Below are positions 27,876 to 36,377 of a stretch of DNA of 64,000 nucleotides, piece by piece (within the stretch, counting starts at the first letter, position 1; every line of letters starts with the position of its first letter). This DNA comes from Emticicia sp. 21SJ11W-3 (GTDB lineage: Bacteria; Bacteroidota; Bacteroidia; Cytophagales; Spirosomataceae): the NCBI RefSeq assembly GCF_024138715.1, contig NZ_CP092074.1, positions 4,154,001-4,218,000 of the forward strand. The letters run 5' to 3'. A program made the position numbers and the translations under genes. The notes under the pieces are model-generated. The model ran no database searches. It was not told the origin of the DNA and saw only the letters and a program-made list of their open reading frames with translations.

Positions 27876-30263
27876 CTATTCACTTTTTAATGATTTAATC
27901 GGATTCATTAATGCTGCCCTAATGGCCTGAAAACTTACTGTAAGTAATGTAATGGCTAATGCTCCGAAACCGGAAACTGCAAAAATCCACCAGGATACCT
28001 CAGTTCTATACTCATATTTCTGCAACCATTCGTTCAGAAAATAATAGGCAATTGGTATGGCTATCACGCAGGAAATTAGCACCAATACCACAAAGTCTCT
28101 TGAGAGCAGTGTCCATAAATTAGATACAGAGGCACCCAATACCTTGCGGATACCTATCTCTTTTGTGCGTTGCTCTGCAACAAAAGATGCCAGCCCGAAT
28201 AAACCCAGACATGAAATAAAAATAGCCAGAACCGCAAAGAAAGAAGCCAGTTTACCCACTCGTTCTTCAGCTGCAAACTTCTTACCGAACTCCTGATCTA
28301 TAAATTTGTAATCGAACGGACTACCCGGGTTATGTTTTCTGAAAACCGTTTCTACTTTACTCAATGCCTCGCTGGTGCTCATGGCAGGTTTCAATTTTAC
28401 TGTTACTACATTTGCCCAATCATAATCCAGAAGAAATACAGAAGGCAGTACCGGCTCGTAAGGAGACCGCATAACCATATCTTTTATTACACCCACCACT
28501 TGGTATTTTTTACCATTCCAATTAATAAACTTACCTACAGAAGTATCCTTATTTGGTGAAATTATTTTGGCTGCAGATTCATTTAAAATAATACCTGATG
28601 AATCTGTCTTGAAGTCTCTTGAGAAATCCCGGCCTTCTTTCATTTCAAATCCTACGGTTTTACCAAAATCATGTGTACAGGCAATGGTACCAAAAAGAGG
28701 ATTCAGACCGGGGGCAATTCCATCCCAGGAGAAACCAAAGTTATCGGCCCAAACACCAGTAACAGGGCTTGATGATTCTGCCATGTTATCTACCGCTCCG
28801 GTTGATAGTAAATCACCCCTTAATACATCATATTTACCATATAAATCCGGAGTGTTCATATCAATGTAAATCAATCCGCTGCGGTCATAACCAATCGGTC
28901 TGTCTTTGGCGTGTTGAATCTGACGATAAACGATTATGGTACCGATGATAAGCGTTACTGACACCGTAAACTGTACCACAACCAATACTTTGCGCGGTAT
29001 GGAGGCGAAGCGCCCTACCCTGAAAGTTCCTTTTAATACACTGACCGGCTTAAATGAAGAAAGATACAAGGCAGGATAACTGCCCGATAACAAACCAGTA
29101 ATTATTACAAAGCCAATACTGATTGCCCAAAACACCGGATTTGCCCACAGCATAATCATTTTTTTGCTTGCCAAATCACTAAACCAGGGTAGTGAAATAT
29201 TTACCAAAACAAGGGCAACAAGAAAAGCTACCAGAACAATGAGCATTGATTCACTTAGAAACTGTTTGACTAATTGGGAACGAACAGAACCTACTGCCTT
29301 TCGGATTCCTACCTCTTTGGCTCTTTTTTCTGAACGGGCAGTGCTCAGGTTCATAAAATTGATACAGGCCAGCAATAAAACAAAAATGCCTGTGATGCTG
29401 AACAACCAAACAAACTGAATACGTCCACCAACATTAAACCCATTCTTAAATTCAGAATACAGGTGCCATTTACTTAGCGGATGAAGAAAAAGAACGGGCT
29501 TCGTGTGTCTGTCTTCCTTATTGCGCTTGTTAAACACAACATCTTTAATTTTTGCTGATACCTGATCAAAATCTGCTTTCTCATTCAACTGCACGAAGCA
29601 CTGAAAAGAGTTATCCTCCCATCTGTCTGCAGCGTTTTTTACCCATGCTTCCTGCGACAGATAATAGGCCCAGGATGTAAGTAAGCCTAATTCTGCGAAA
29701 TCTGAATTAGTCGGAAAATCTTCAAAAACTCCGGTAACTTTCAGATTTGATTTATTATCAATTTTAACAATTTTCCCGATTGGGTCTTCTGTGCCAAAAA
29801 GTGACTCAGCCAATGATGCATTAATCATCACCGAATTGATTTCACCCAAACCATCCTGCACTCCTTTCAACATCTTTAAAGAAAACATTCTGGTAAATTG
29901 TGGCTCTACATGCATACCCAAACGAGAAAACTTAGCCTCCTTATAGGCCAGAATATTCATTTCGCCCCAGCTACCCATCGCCACATCTTTAAAGTCAGGA
30001 TATTTCTCCCTCAGCTCTTTTCCTAATGGATGTGCCATAGACATCTGAGAGCTTGTTTGTCCATTAAAGGTCTGATGCATGTAGGTCTGCCCCAGCTTAT
30101 TATAATTGGCAAACGACTTATTAAAGCTCAGCTCATCATTAATCCACAGCCCGATAAGCATGGCAACGCCCATACCTATAGCAAGCCCCATAATGTTGAT
30201 GAATGAGTAAACCTTGTTATTAACAAGATTTCGGAACGCGATTTTGATGTAGTTACGGATCAT
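27876..30263 (-). CDS. P12: MacB/FtsX-type ABC transporter permease
   Basis: The protein has 795 residues (MIRNYIKIAFRNLVNNK). The motifs are LLACINFMNLSTARS, RAKEVGIRKAVGSVRSQL, FISCLGLFGLASFVAEQ and TKEIGIRKVLGASVSNL; the tail is NPIKSLKSE. Landmarks shared with P3, and not with the others, include LIGLWINDE, a Tyr/Met-His-Gln-Thr-Phe segment near residue 65, KYPDFKDVAMGSWGE and the HPLSKWHLYSEF segment before TM2. P3 and P12 are therefore the clearest cross-unit pair. Confidence 0.93.
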   Translation of the reverse strand: MIRNYIKIAFRNLVNNKVYSFINIMGLAIGMGVAMLIGLWINDELSFNKSFANYNKLGQTYMHQTFNGQTSSQMSMAHPLGKELREKYPDFKDVAMGSWGEMNILAYKEAKFSRLGMHVEPQFTRMFSLKMLKGVQDGLGEINSVMINASLAESLFGTEDPIGKIVKIDNKSNLKVTGVFEDFPTNSDFAELGLLTSWAYYLSQEAWVKNAADRWEDNSFQCFVQLNEKADFDQVSAKIKDVVFNKRNKEDRHTKPVLFLHPLSKWHLYSEFKNGFNVGGRIQFVWLFSITGIFVLLLACINFMNLSTARSEKRAKEVGIRKAVGSVRSQLVKQFLSESMLIVLVAFLVALVLVNISLPWFSDLASKKMIMLWANPVFWAISIGFVIITGLLSGSYPALYLSSFKPVSVLKGTFRVGRFASIPRKVLVVVQFTVSVTLIIGTIIVYRQIQHAKDRPIGYDRSGLIYIDMNTPDLYGKYDVLRGDLLSTGAVDNMAESSSPVTGVWADNFGFSWDGIAPGLNPLFGTIACTHDFGKTVGFEMKEGRDFSRDFKTDSSGIILNESAAKIISPNKDTSVGKFINWNGKKYQVVGVIKDMVMRSPYEPVLPSVFLLDYDWANVVTVKLKPAMSTSEALSKVETVFRKHNPGSPFDYKFIDQEFGKKFAAEERVGKLASFFAVLAIFISCLGLFGLASFVAEQRTKEIGIRKVLGASVSNLWTLLSRDFVVLVLISCVIAIPIAYYFLNEWLQKYEYRTEVSWWIFAVSGFGALAITLLTVSFQAIRAALMNPIKSLKSE

Positions 30264-30346
30264 AGCCCCTAGCCCCTAAAGGGGGACTTATTTAATGGTT
30301 TTAGAAAAAGTTTCTCCTCAACTCCCCTTTAGGGGCTGGGGTTGTT
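30264..30346. repeat. Intergenic palindromic spacer S9 (type B)
   Basis: The P12/P13 junction has the left arm GCCCCTAGCCCC-TAAA-GGGG (30265-30284) starting two bases from the P12 start codon, and the right arm CCCC-TTTA-GGGG-CTGGGG (about 30324-30341). In the transcript the 3' arm would pair right up to the P12 start codon. Confidence 0.88.
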
Positions 30347-32791
30347 TTACTCAGATTTCAAACTCTTTACAGGGTTCATTAATGCGGCTCTGATGGAATG
30401 AAAACTAATTGTAAACAGGGCAATTAAGACCAATAATATACCTGCCAGTGCAAAAATCCACCAATATAACTCGGTTCGGTGGGCAAAATCCTTTAACCAG
30501 TTCTGCATGGCAAAATAGGCCACCGGTGTTGCTATTACGAATGCAACGGCTACCATTTTCAGGAAGTCGATTGAGATAAGGCCAACGATACCGCTGATAC
30601 TGGCACCTAAAACTTTACGGATACCTATTTCTTTGGTACGTTGCTCTAGCACTATAAGCGCCACTGCAAACAGCCCCATACAAGAAAGCAAAACGGCTAT
30701 ACCTGCTGCCAGGCTGAATATCTGAGACAGACGCTCTTCTTTCTTATACCATCGGTCAACGTTTTCATTAATAAAAGAGCCATTGAATTCTTCGGTAGGC
30801 GCCAGCTTTTTCCATGTATTTTTTACTAATTCCATCGACTCACTCAGGTTCTTTGTATGCGTGCGAATCAAAATATAGTTTACACTGCCTTTAGGTGCCA
30901 TTTCAAGTGTGATTGAACGGCCTTCTCTGCGAAGCGAATACAGATAGAAGTCAGGAATTACACCTATAATTCTCTGCCGTCCAATTGCTGAATCTGGCAT
31001 CAGAAATTTATCAACCACAAGGGTTTCACCCATTTGTTTCACCAGACTTTCGGTTACAATTAAAGCCGTAGAGTCGGTACCAAATGCCGGGGAGAAATCG
31101 CGCCCCTGTATGGTTTTTATACCAAGCGTTTTCAGAAAATCATAATCCACATAAAGCCAGTCGCTTATAATAGGACGCACATTTTTAGTGTCGTTTTCAT
31201 TAGGATAATAATCAAACCCGGCGGTGCTTCTGGAAGAGGCACCATCAAGCCCATTACCAAAATTAATGCCCGAACCACTAACTGATACGATAGAAGGATA
31301 CCTGGCAAGCTCATTTTTTATTTGCTTTACAGCCGTTTTATGGTCTAAAGCGCTACCAATAGGCACGCTTATAACCTGCTCTTTGTCATAACCAAGCGGT
31401 TTGTTTTTCAGGTATTGCAGCTGTTCAAATATCACAATTGTACAACTGATAAGCAGACATGAAATTGAAAACTGAACAATAATCAACGAATTACGTAATA
31501 CACCGGGTTTCTTTTTTGTAAGCCTGCCTTTTAAAACTTCTACTATATTAAAACGAGACGACACAAACGCAGGGTACCCGCCTGCAATGAGGGTTACTAA
31601 CAGAAAGGCGGGCAACACAATAACCAGATTGGAAGAATTCAGAAAGTTTTCAATAGATAGGCTTGATTGAAACAAACTATTAAACTGTGGCAGAAAACCA
31701 TAAGCTGCCGCCAGACCTAAAAATATAGCCAATGTGCAAATCAAAAACGATTCTCCCCAGCCTTGTATAAAAAGTTGCCCTTTGTTAGCTCCCAGCGACT
31801 TCCGCACACCTACTTCTTTGGCCTGTGTTAATGATTTGGCTATGGTAAGGTTAATAAAGTTGATAGAGGCTATGAGCACTATCAGCAAGGCAATTATTAA
31901 CAAAGTATAGATATAGCTTTTACTTACGCCACTGCCCCAACCCGTAATGGTATCGAAATGCACATCTTTAAGCGGCATCATTAACAAGCTCAGGTATTGC
32001 CCTTGCCCGTTCTTGATTTTGCCCGATTTCCGGGCGTCTTCTAAGGCGGGTTTCATGTATTTACTTACCAGTGCCTCAAACCGCTTTTCAGTAGCCGCCT
32101 GAGTAGCGTTTTCTGCAAGCTTTACATATACCTGATGATTCTGGCTTGTCCATTTGTCTTTTATAGCTTCATAGCTGCCATGATTCTCAGACCTGATGAG
32201 AACGTCATACTCAATGCTTGAGTTTTTAGGGGCATCGTCAATAACGCCGGTTACCACAAAAGGTGTTTTACCCGTGGCCAGGTCAATAAGTAGTTGCTTA
32301 CCTAAGGGGTCTACTTTACCAAATATATTCTCAGCTGTGGTTTTGCTGATAACCATACCGTTTTTATCTGCCAGAGCAGAATTAACATTGCCTTTCAGCA
32401 GAGGAAAAGAAAAAACCTTCAGGAAGTCGGCATCAACGGTTCTGACATTCTTTTCAAATTTCTTACCGTTATAAATAATTGGCCCGCCTCCCCAGTTTAT
32501 GCGGGTAGCCGCTTCTACCTCCGGATACTCGGCTTTTAAAGCAGGTGTAAGCGGATAGGCCATAGCAGCGCTGTATTCTGGTTTACCCAGCTTATCTACA
32601 CTATTAAAATAGAGATAGTAAACCCGGTTGGCATCTTTATGAAAAGTATCATAAGAAAACTCGTAAGCCACAGTCAGGTAAAGCAGAATACTACTGCCAA
32701 AAGCCACAGATAGGCCAATAATATTAATGGCAGTATGTGTCTTGTTTTTCAACAACTTACGAAAAGCTATTTTTAAGTAATTTCGTATCAT
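30347..32791 (-). CDS. P13: MacB/FtsX-type ABC transporter permease
   Basis: At 814 residues this is the longest complete copy (MIRNYLKIAFRKLLKNK). The motifs are LIASINFINLTIAKS (Ser replaces Cys), QAKEVGVRKSLGANKGQL, LLSCMGLFAVALIVLEQ and TKEIGIRKVLGASISGI; the tail is NPVKSLKSE. With P14 it shares GLSVAFGSSILL-type TM1, the PLTPAL segment, GWGES/FWGEA after the coupling helix, a long Lys-rich insert before the MPLKDVHF/APLIGLHF segment, and the MGLFA ending of TM6. These two adjacent genes look like the most recent tandem duplicates in the array. Confidence 0.93.
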   Translation of the reverse strand: MIRNYLKIAFRKLLKNKTHTAINIIGLSVAFGSSILLYLTVAYEFSYDTFHKDANRVYYLYFNSVDKLGKPEYSAAMAYPLTPALKAEYPEVEAATRINWGGGPIIYNGKKFEKNVRTVDADFLKVFSFPLLKGNVNSALADKNGMVISKTTAENIFGKVDPLGKQLLIDLATGKTPFVVTGVIDDAPKNSSIEYDVLIRSENHGSYEAIKDKWTSQNHQVYVKLAENATQAATEKRFEALVSKYMKPALEDARKSGKIKNGQGQYLSLLMMPLKDVHFDTITGWGSGVSKSYIYTLLIIALLIVLIASINFINLTIAKSLTQAKEVGVRKSLGANKGQLFIQGWGESFLICTLAIFLGLAAAYGFLPQFNSLFQSSLSIENFLNSSNLVIVLPAFLLVTLIAGGYPAFVSSRFNIVEVLKGRLTKKKPGVLRNSLIIVQFSISCLLISCTIVIFEQLQYLKNKPLGYDKEQVISVPIGSALDHKTAVKQIKNELARYPSIVSVSGSGINFGNGLDGASSRSTAGFDYYPNENDTKNVRPIISDWLYVDYDFLKTLGIKTIQGRDFSPAFGTDSTALIVTESLVKQMGETLVVDKFLMPDSAIGRQRIIGVIPDFYLYSLRREGRSITLEMAPKGSVNYILIRTHTKNLSESMELVKNTWKKLAPTEEFNGSFINENVDRWYKKEERLSQIFSLAAGIAVLLSCMGLFAVALIVLEQRTKEIGIRKVLGASISGIVGLISIDFLKMVAVAFVIATPVAYFAMQNWLKDFAHRTELYWWIFALAGILLVLIALFTISFHSIRAALMNPVKSLKSE

Positions 32792-32916
32792 AGCCCCTAG
32801 CCCCTAAAGGGGGACTTTTTTAAGTTAGATAATATTTTTACAAACTCCCCTTTTGGTTACTTTGTACTCGCTTTTTAAAATTAGGCGTAAGCAACTCCCC
32901 TTTAGGGGCGGGGACG
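32792..32916. repeat. Intergenic palindromic spacer S10 (type B with extra right arm)
   Basis: The P13/P14 junction has the left arm GCCCCTAGCCCC-TAAA-GGGG (32793-32812), a broken right arm CTCCCCTTTTGG (about 32845-32856), about 38 bp of unrelated sequence, and then an intact right arm CCCC-TTTA-GGGG (about 32896-32907). It looks like an insertion or re-duplication within an older spacer. Confidence 0.82.
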
Positions 32917-35340
32917 TTACTCACTTTTAAGTGATTTTACCGGATTCATCAAAGCGGCCCTGATTGACTGGTAGCTTACCGTAAACAAGGCAATCATAAT
33001 GGCAGTGGCGCCTGCTACTGCAAAAATCCACCAGCTGATGTTCGTTTGGTAGGCGAAATCCTCAATCCATTTATTCATCAGGTAGTAAGCCAATGGCGTG
33101 GCCAGCAGGATGGCTATTAAAACAAGGCTCAGAAACTCTTTTGAAAGCAGCATAACCAGATTTGGGATACTTGCGCCCAATACTTTACGGATGCCTATTT
33201 CTTTGGTACGCTGCGCCATGATCATCAGCGCAATGGCAAACAACCCCATGCAGGAAAGAATAATGGTAAGCACTGCGGCGCTCATCACAATCTGCGACAT
33301 CCGCTCTTCTTTTCTATATTGATTATTGGTGTTTTCGTCAAGAAACGACGGAAGGAATTCAGATTTAGGCGCAATTTCTTTATAGGCATTGCCTATTACA
33401 TCTACAATTGATTTGGGAGCATCAGGAGCCAGTTTTACAAAAACATAGTTGATGCCAAAATCGCCGGGCATCATAAAAGTAATGGCTTCTATTCTATTTT
33501 TTAATGATTCAAAATGGTAGTCTTTTACAACGCCCACTATGGTTTTGCCGATACTATCGCCAATAGCTACTTTCTTGCCAATCGGGTCTTTGTAGCCCAT
33601 TTGCTTGGCCATGGTTTCATTGATGATACATCCGCGGTCTTTATCGGTTGTAAACTGCCGAGAAAAGTCGCGGCCTTCTACCAGCTTTAACCCAAGTGTT
33701 TTTATGTAGTCGTAATCAATAGTCAGGCCATTGGTTCTATAGCTTTTACCTTCCATCTCAAAAGTAAACACTGATTTTGAACTTGACCCGTCCTTTCCTC
33801 TGCCGATGTTGATATCAGCGCCTGATATTCCCAGAATCCTTGAGTCATTGGCCAGTTTATTGCGCACGTAGTCAAGCACCTTGCTGCCCTGTACCTCATT
33901 ACCTACCGGAAAACTAATCACCTGTGTTTCATCAAAACCCAAAGGTTTGTTACGCAGGAAATCAATCTGTTTCCAGATTATTAACGTACAGCTAATCAAT
34001 AAAATAGCAATGCTGAATTGCGCCACAATCAACGCGCTTCTGATTCCGCCTGAACGCGAACTTACTTTTACTTTGCCCTTTAGCACCTCTATGGTATTAA
34101 ACCGGGCAACGGCCAATGCCGGGTAACCACCTGCTATAAGGGTTATAAACAGAAAACTAAGCAATAGCAATATACCGACTGTGGGATTAAGCAGGTTATG
34201 AAACGTCAGCTCGCTTCTGAACATGGCATTGTACTGTGGCATAAGCATGGTGGCCAGTACGCATCCTATACCAAAGGCCATAACGCATATAATAAATGCC
34301 TCGCCCCAGAACTGACCCACAATCTGGGTTTTCAATGCTCCCAGGGCTTTTCTCATGCCCACTTCTTTGGCGCGGGTCATTGAGCGGGCAATAGACAGAT
34401 TAATAAAATTAATACAGGCTATTAACAAAATGAGCCCGCTTATAACCAGCAGAATATACGGGTAAGTAATATCAATAGCCCGGTTGCCTTCAGCCTGTTT
34501 GTTAAAATGTAATCCGATTAGTGGTGCTATTCTAACACTTATAATTTCTCCTCTGTCATCAGGTTTCGCACCCTCTTTTTTTAGCTGGTCTATGCTTCCT
34601 TTAAAATATTTTCCGGCAAAAGACTTCATTTGCTTTTCTAAACTCTCAGCTTCTACCTTATCGGCCAACTGCACGTAGGCATCATGGTAATTTGAATTCC
34701 AACTGTCTTTTGTATCTTTATATTCTGGGTTGTTTTCAAAACGCATCAGTATTTCATTCTCTAACGATGAGTTTTTAGGAGCCTTTTCTATAACACCCGT
34801 TACCACAAACGCTTCAACTTGCCCGCCAAAATTCATATTAATTGTTTTCCCTATCGGGTCTGCCTTGCCGAATATATTCGCTGCCACTTCTTCATTTAAA
34901 ACCACACTCCGAAGGTCGTTCAAGGCCGTAGCCGGACTCCCCTTCAGCATTTTAAATGAAAACATCTTCAGGAAATCGGCGTCTACATACCTTATGCTCT
35001 CGTCAATCGTCTTTTCTCCTTGCATAATCTGCACACCACCCCCTACAATGCGTGTGGCATATTTTATTTCAGAGCCAAAATCAGAAATTAAAGCCGGAGT
35101 AAGCGGCGTAGGCATGTTGCCCTGGTAATGTATTTTATCTGGTTGATTAATTTTAAAGTAGACCTTAAAGATGCGGTCTTTATTGGCCTGGAAGTCGTCG
35201 AAGGTAAATTCAAACCAGGCAGTAAGAAACAATAAAATGGCGCTCCCGAAAGCAATAGAGAGCCCAACAACGTTGATTGAAGTATAAGATTTATTCTTCC
35301 AAAGGTTTCGGAATGCGATTTTGAAATAATTTTTTAACAT
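32917..35340 (-). CDS. P14: MacB/FtsX-type ABC transporter permease, first permease of unit A
   Basis: The protein has 807 residues (MLKNYFKIAFRNLWKNK). The motifs are LIACINFINLSIARS, RAKEVGMRKALGALKTQI, ILSCMGLFAIALMIMAQ and TKEIGIRKVLGASIPNL; the tail is NPVKSLKSE. It follows the ATPase gene after 151 bp that contain a 9-bp stem-loop but no palindromic spacer. Position next to the ATPase and adaptor suggests it is the original partner in a MacAB-like set, with the other permeases added downstream; this is inference. Confidence 0.94.
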   Translation of the reverse strand: MLKNYFKIAFRNLWKNKSYTSINVVGLSIAFGSAILLFLTAWFEFTFDDFQANKDRIFKVYFKINQPDKIHYQGNMPTPLTPALISDFGSEIKYATRIVGGGVQIMQGEKTIDESIRYVDADFLKMFSFKMLKGSPATALNDLRSVVLNEEVAANIFGKADPIGKTINMNFGGQVEAFVVTGVIEKAPKNSSLENEILMRFENNPEYKDTKDSWNSNYHDAYVQLADKVEAESLEKQMKSFAGKYFKGSIDQLKKEGAKPDDRGEIISVRIAPLIGLHFNKQAEGNRAIDITYPYILLVISGLILLIACINFINLSIARSMTRAKEVGMRKALGALKTQIVGQFWGEAFIICVMAFGIGCVLATMLMPQYNAMFRSELTFHNLLNPTVGILLLLSFLFITLIAGGYPALAVARFNTIEVLKGKVKVSSRSGGIRSALIVAQFSIAILLISCTLIIWKQIDFLRNKPLGFDETQVISFPVGNEVQGSKVLDYVRNKLANDSRILGISGADINIGRGKDGSSSKSVFTFEMEGKSYRTNGLTIDYDYIKTLGLKLVEGRDFSRQFTTDKDRGCIINETMAKQMGYKDPIGKKVAIGDSIGKTIVGVVKDYHFESLKNRIEAITFMMPGDFGINYVFVKLAPDAPKSIVDVIGNAYKEIAPKSEFLPSFLDENTNNQYRKEERMSQIVMSAAVLTIILSCMGLFAIALMIMAQRTKEIGIRKVLGASIPNLVMLLSKEFLSLVLIAILLATPLAYYLMNKWIEDFAYQTNISWWIFAVAGATAIMIALFTVSYQSIRAALMNPVKSLKSE

Positions 35341-35396
35341 AGTTTTTCATAATTATGATTAATGAAGAATCCTTCGGAAGGCAATAGCAATGCGAG

Positions 35397-35422
35397 CTTA
35401 CTATATTTTTTGTTATAGTAAG
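35397..35422. promoter_or_regulatory. Stem-loop between ATPase and P14 genes
   Basis: A perfect 9-bp inverted repeat CTTACTATA / TATAGTAAG with an 8-base loop lies inside unit A. No T-run follows on the minus strand, so it is not a classic terminator; it may stabilise or process the mRNA between the ATPase and the permeases. A smaller CCTT-CGG-AAGG hairpin (about 35371-35381) is nearby. Confidence 0.5.
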
Positions 35423-35491
35423 CCCATTTTATATCAATTTTGCTTTAATTAAGTATAACTTATGAGACTAAAGCTCTGGTAAGGCAGTTAA

Positions 35492-36169
35492 TTAAACGTG
35501 GAAGTTTTCAGTTACGACCTTGCCGTCAAACAGGTTAATGATTCGGTGAGAAAAGCCTGCATCATAAGGTGAGTGGGTAACCATTATAATGGTTGTGCCT
35601 TCGTTGTTCAATTCCTGAAGCAACTTCATTACCTCTTCTCCATTGGTTGAGTCAAGGTTACCAGTAGGCTCATCGGCCAGAATCAACTTTGGTTTGGCCA
35701 CTACGGCACGGGCAATAGCCACACGTTGTTGCTGGCCACCCGATAGCTGCTGCGGAAAGTGATTACGGCGGTGCATGATGTTCATGCGCTCTAATACTTC
35801 TTCAACTTTTTTCTTGCGTTCGGTAACCGGAGTTTTCAGATACAAAAGCGGAAGCTCTACGTTTTCAAAAACGGTTAGCTCATCAATCAGGTTAAAGCTC
35901 TGAAAAACAAACCCGATATTTCCTTTGCGGTGAGAAGCCCGCTCTCTCTCACTAAGTTTAGCTACTTCCACTCCATAAAAGTCATAACTTCCTTCTGATG
36001 GATTATCCAGCAAACCCATGATATTTAGCAGAGTTGATTTTCCGCAACCAGAAGGCCCCATAATAGCTACAAACTCGCCATCTTTGATGCTCATATCAAT
36101 GCCATTGAGGGCTGTGGTTTCCACCTCTTCGGTAGTGAACACTTTCTGAAGATTAGATATTTTAATCAT
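35492..36169 (-). CDS. LolD/MacB-type ABC transporter ATP-binding protein
   Basis: The protein has 225 residues from the ATG at 36169 ([11 protein letters not shown]), chosen because LolD/MacB ATPases start there; a 19-residue upstream extension is rejected. Walker A is GPSGCGKST (about 37-45), the Q-loop segment is FVFQSFNLI, the signature is [14 protein letters not shown], Walker B is [13 protein letters not shown], and the H-loop is [10 protein letters not shown]. The usual Asp after the switch His is Ser here. It hydrolyses ATP on the cytoplasmic side and drives MacB-type permeases. It is the only ATPase in the window for 14 permeases, which all keep the E(V/I)G(I/V)RK-type coupling motif, so sharing is likely. 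Confidence 0.95.
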   Translation of the reverse strand: MIKISNLQKVFTTEEVETTALNGIDMSIKDGEFVAIMGPSGCGKSTLLNIMGLLDNPSEGSYDFYGVEVAKLSERERASHRKGNIGFVFQSFNLIDELTVFENVELPLLYLKTPVTERKKKVEEVLERMNIMHRRNHFPQQLSGGQQQRVAIARAVVAKPKLILADEPTGNLDSTNGEEVMKLLQELNNEGTTIIMVTHSPYDAGFSHRIINLFDGKVVTENFHV

Positions 36170-36300
36170 AATTTTGTTTTTAGGTTTGCGAAAATGGAAA
36201 AGTAAAATGGAGAAAGTATGCCTCAACTATTCTCTGCTTCTTTCCATGTTCAATTTATATCTTTAAGTTAATAATCTGCTTTAAACTATTGGTTGGCTAA

Positions 36301-36319
36301 CGGCACTTAATTGGTGCCG
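36301..36319. promoter_or_regulatory. Stem-loop between adaptor and ATPase genes
   Basis: A perfect 6-bp inverted repeat CGGCAC-N7-GTGCCG lies in the 208-bp gap. There is no T-run on the minus strand. It could be an RNA stem or a protein site; a role in setting the adaptor-to-ATPase expression ratio is only a guess. Confidence 0.35.
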
Positions 36320-36377
36320 GCATTGAGTCTTTAAATGTTGTACCAAGAAAGAATGTTTTTTATCGATACCCACCCCT

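Noticed and set aside
1966-32916. Regularly spaced short repeats across 30 kb, as in a CRISPR-like array
   Set aside because: The units are about 2.4 kb apart, separated by permease genes, and no cas genes or short spacers are present.
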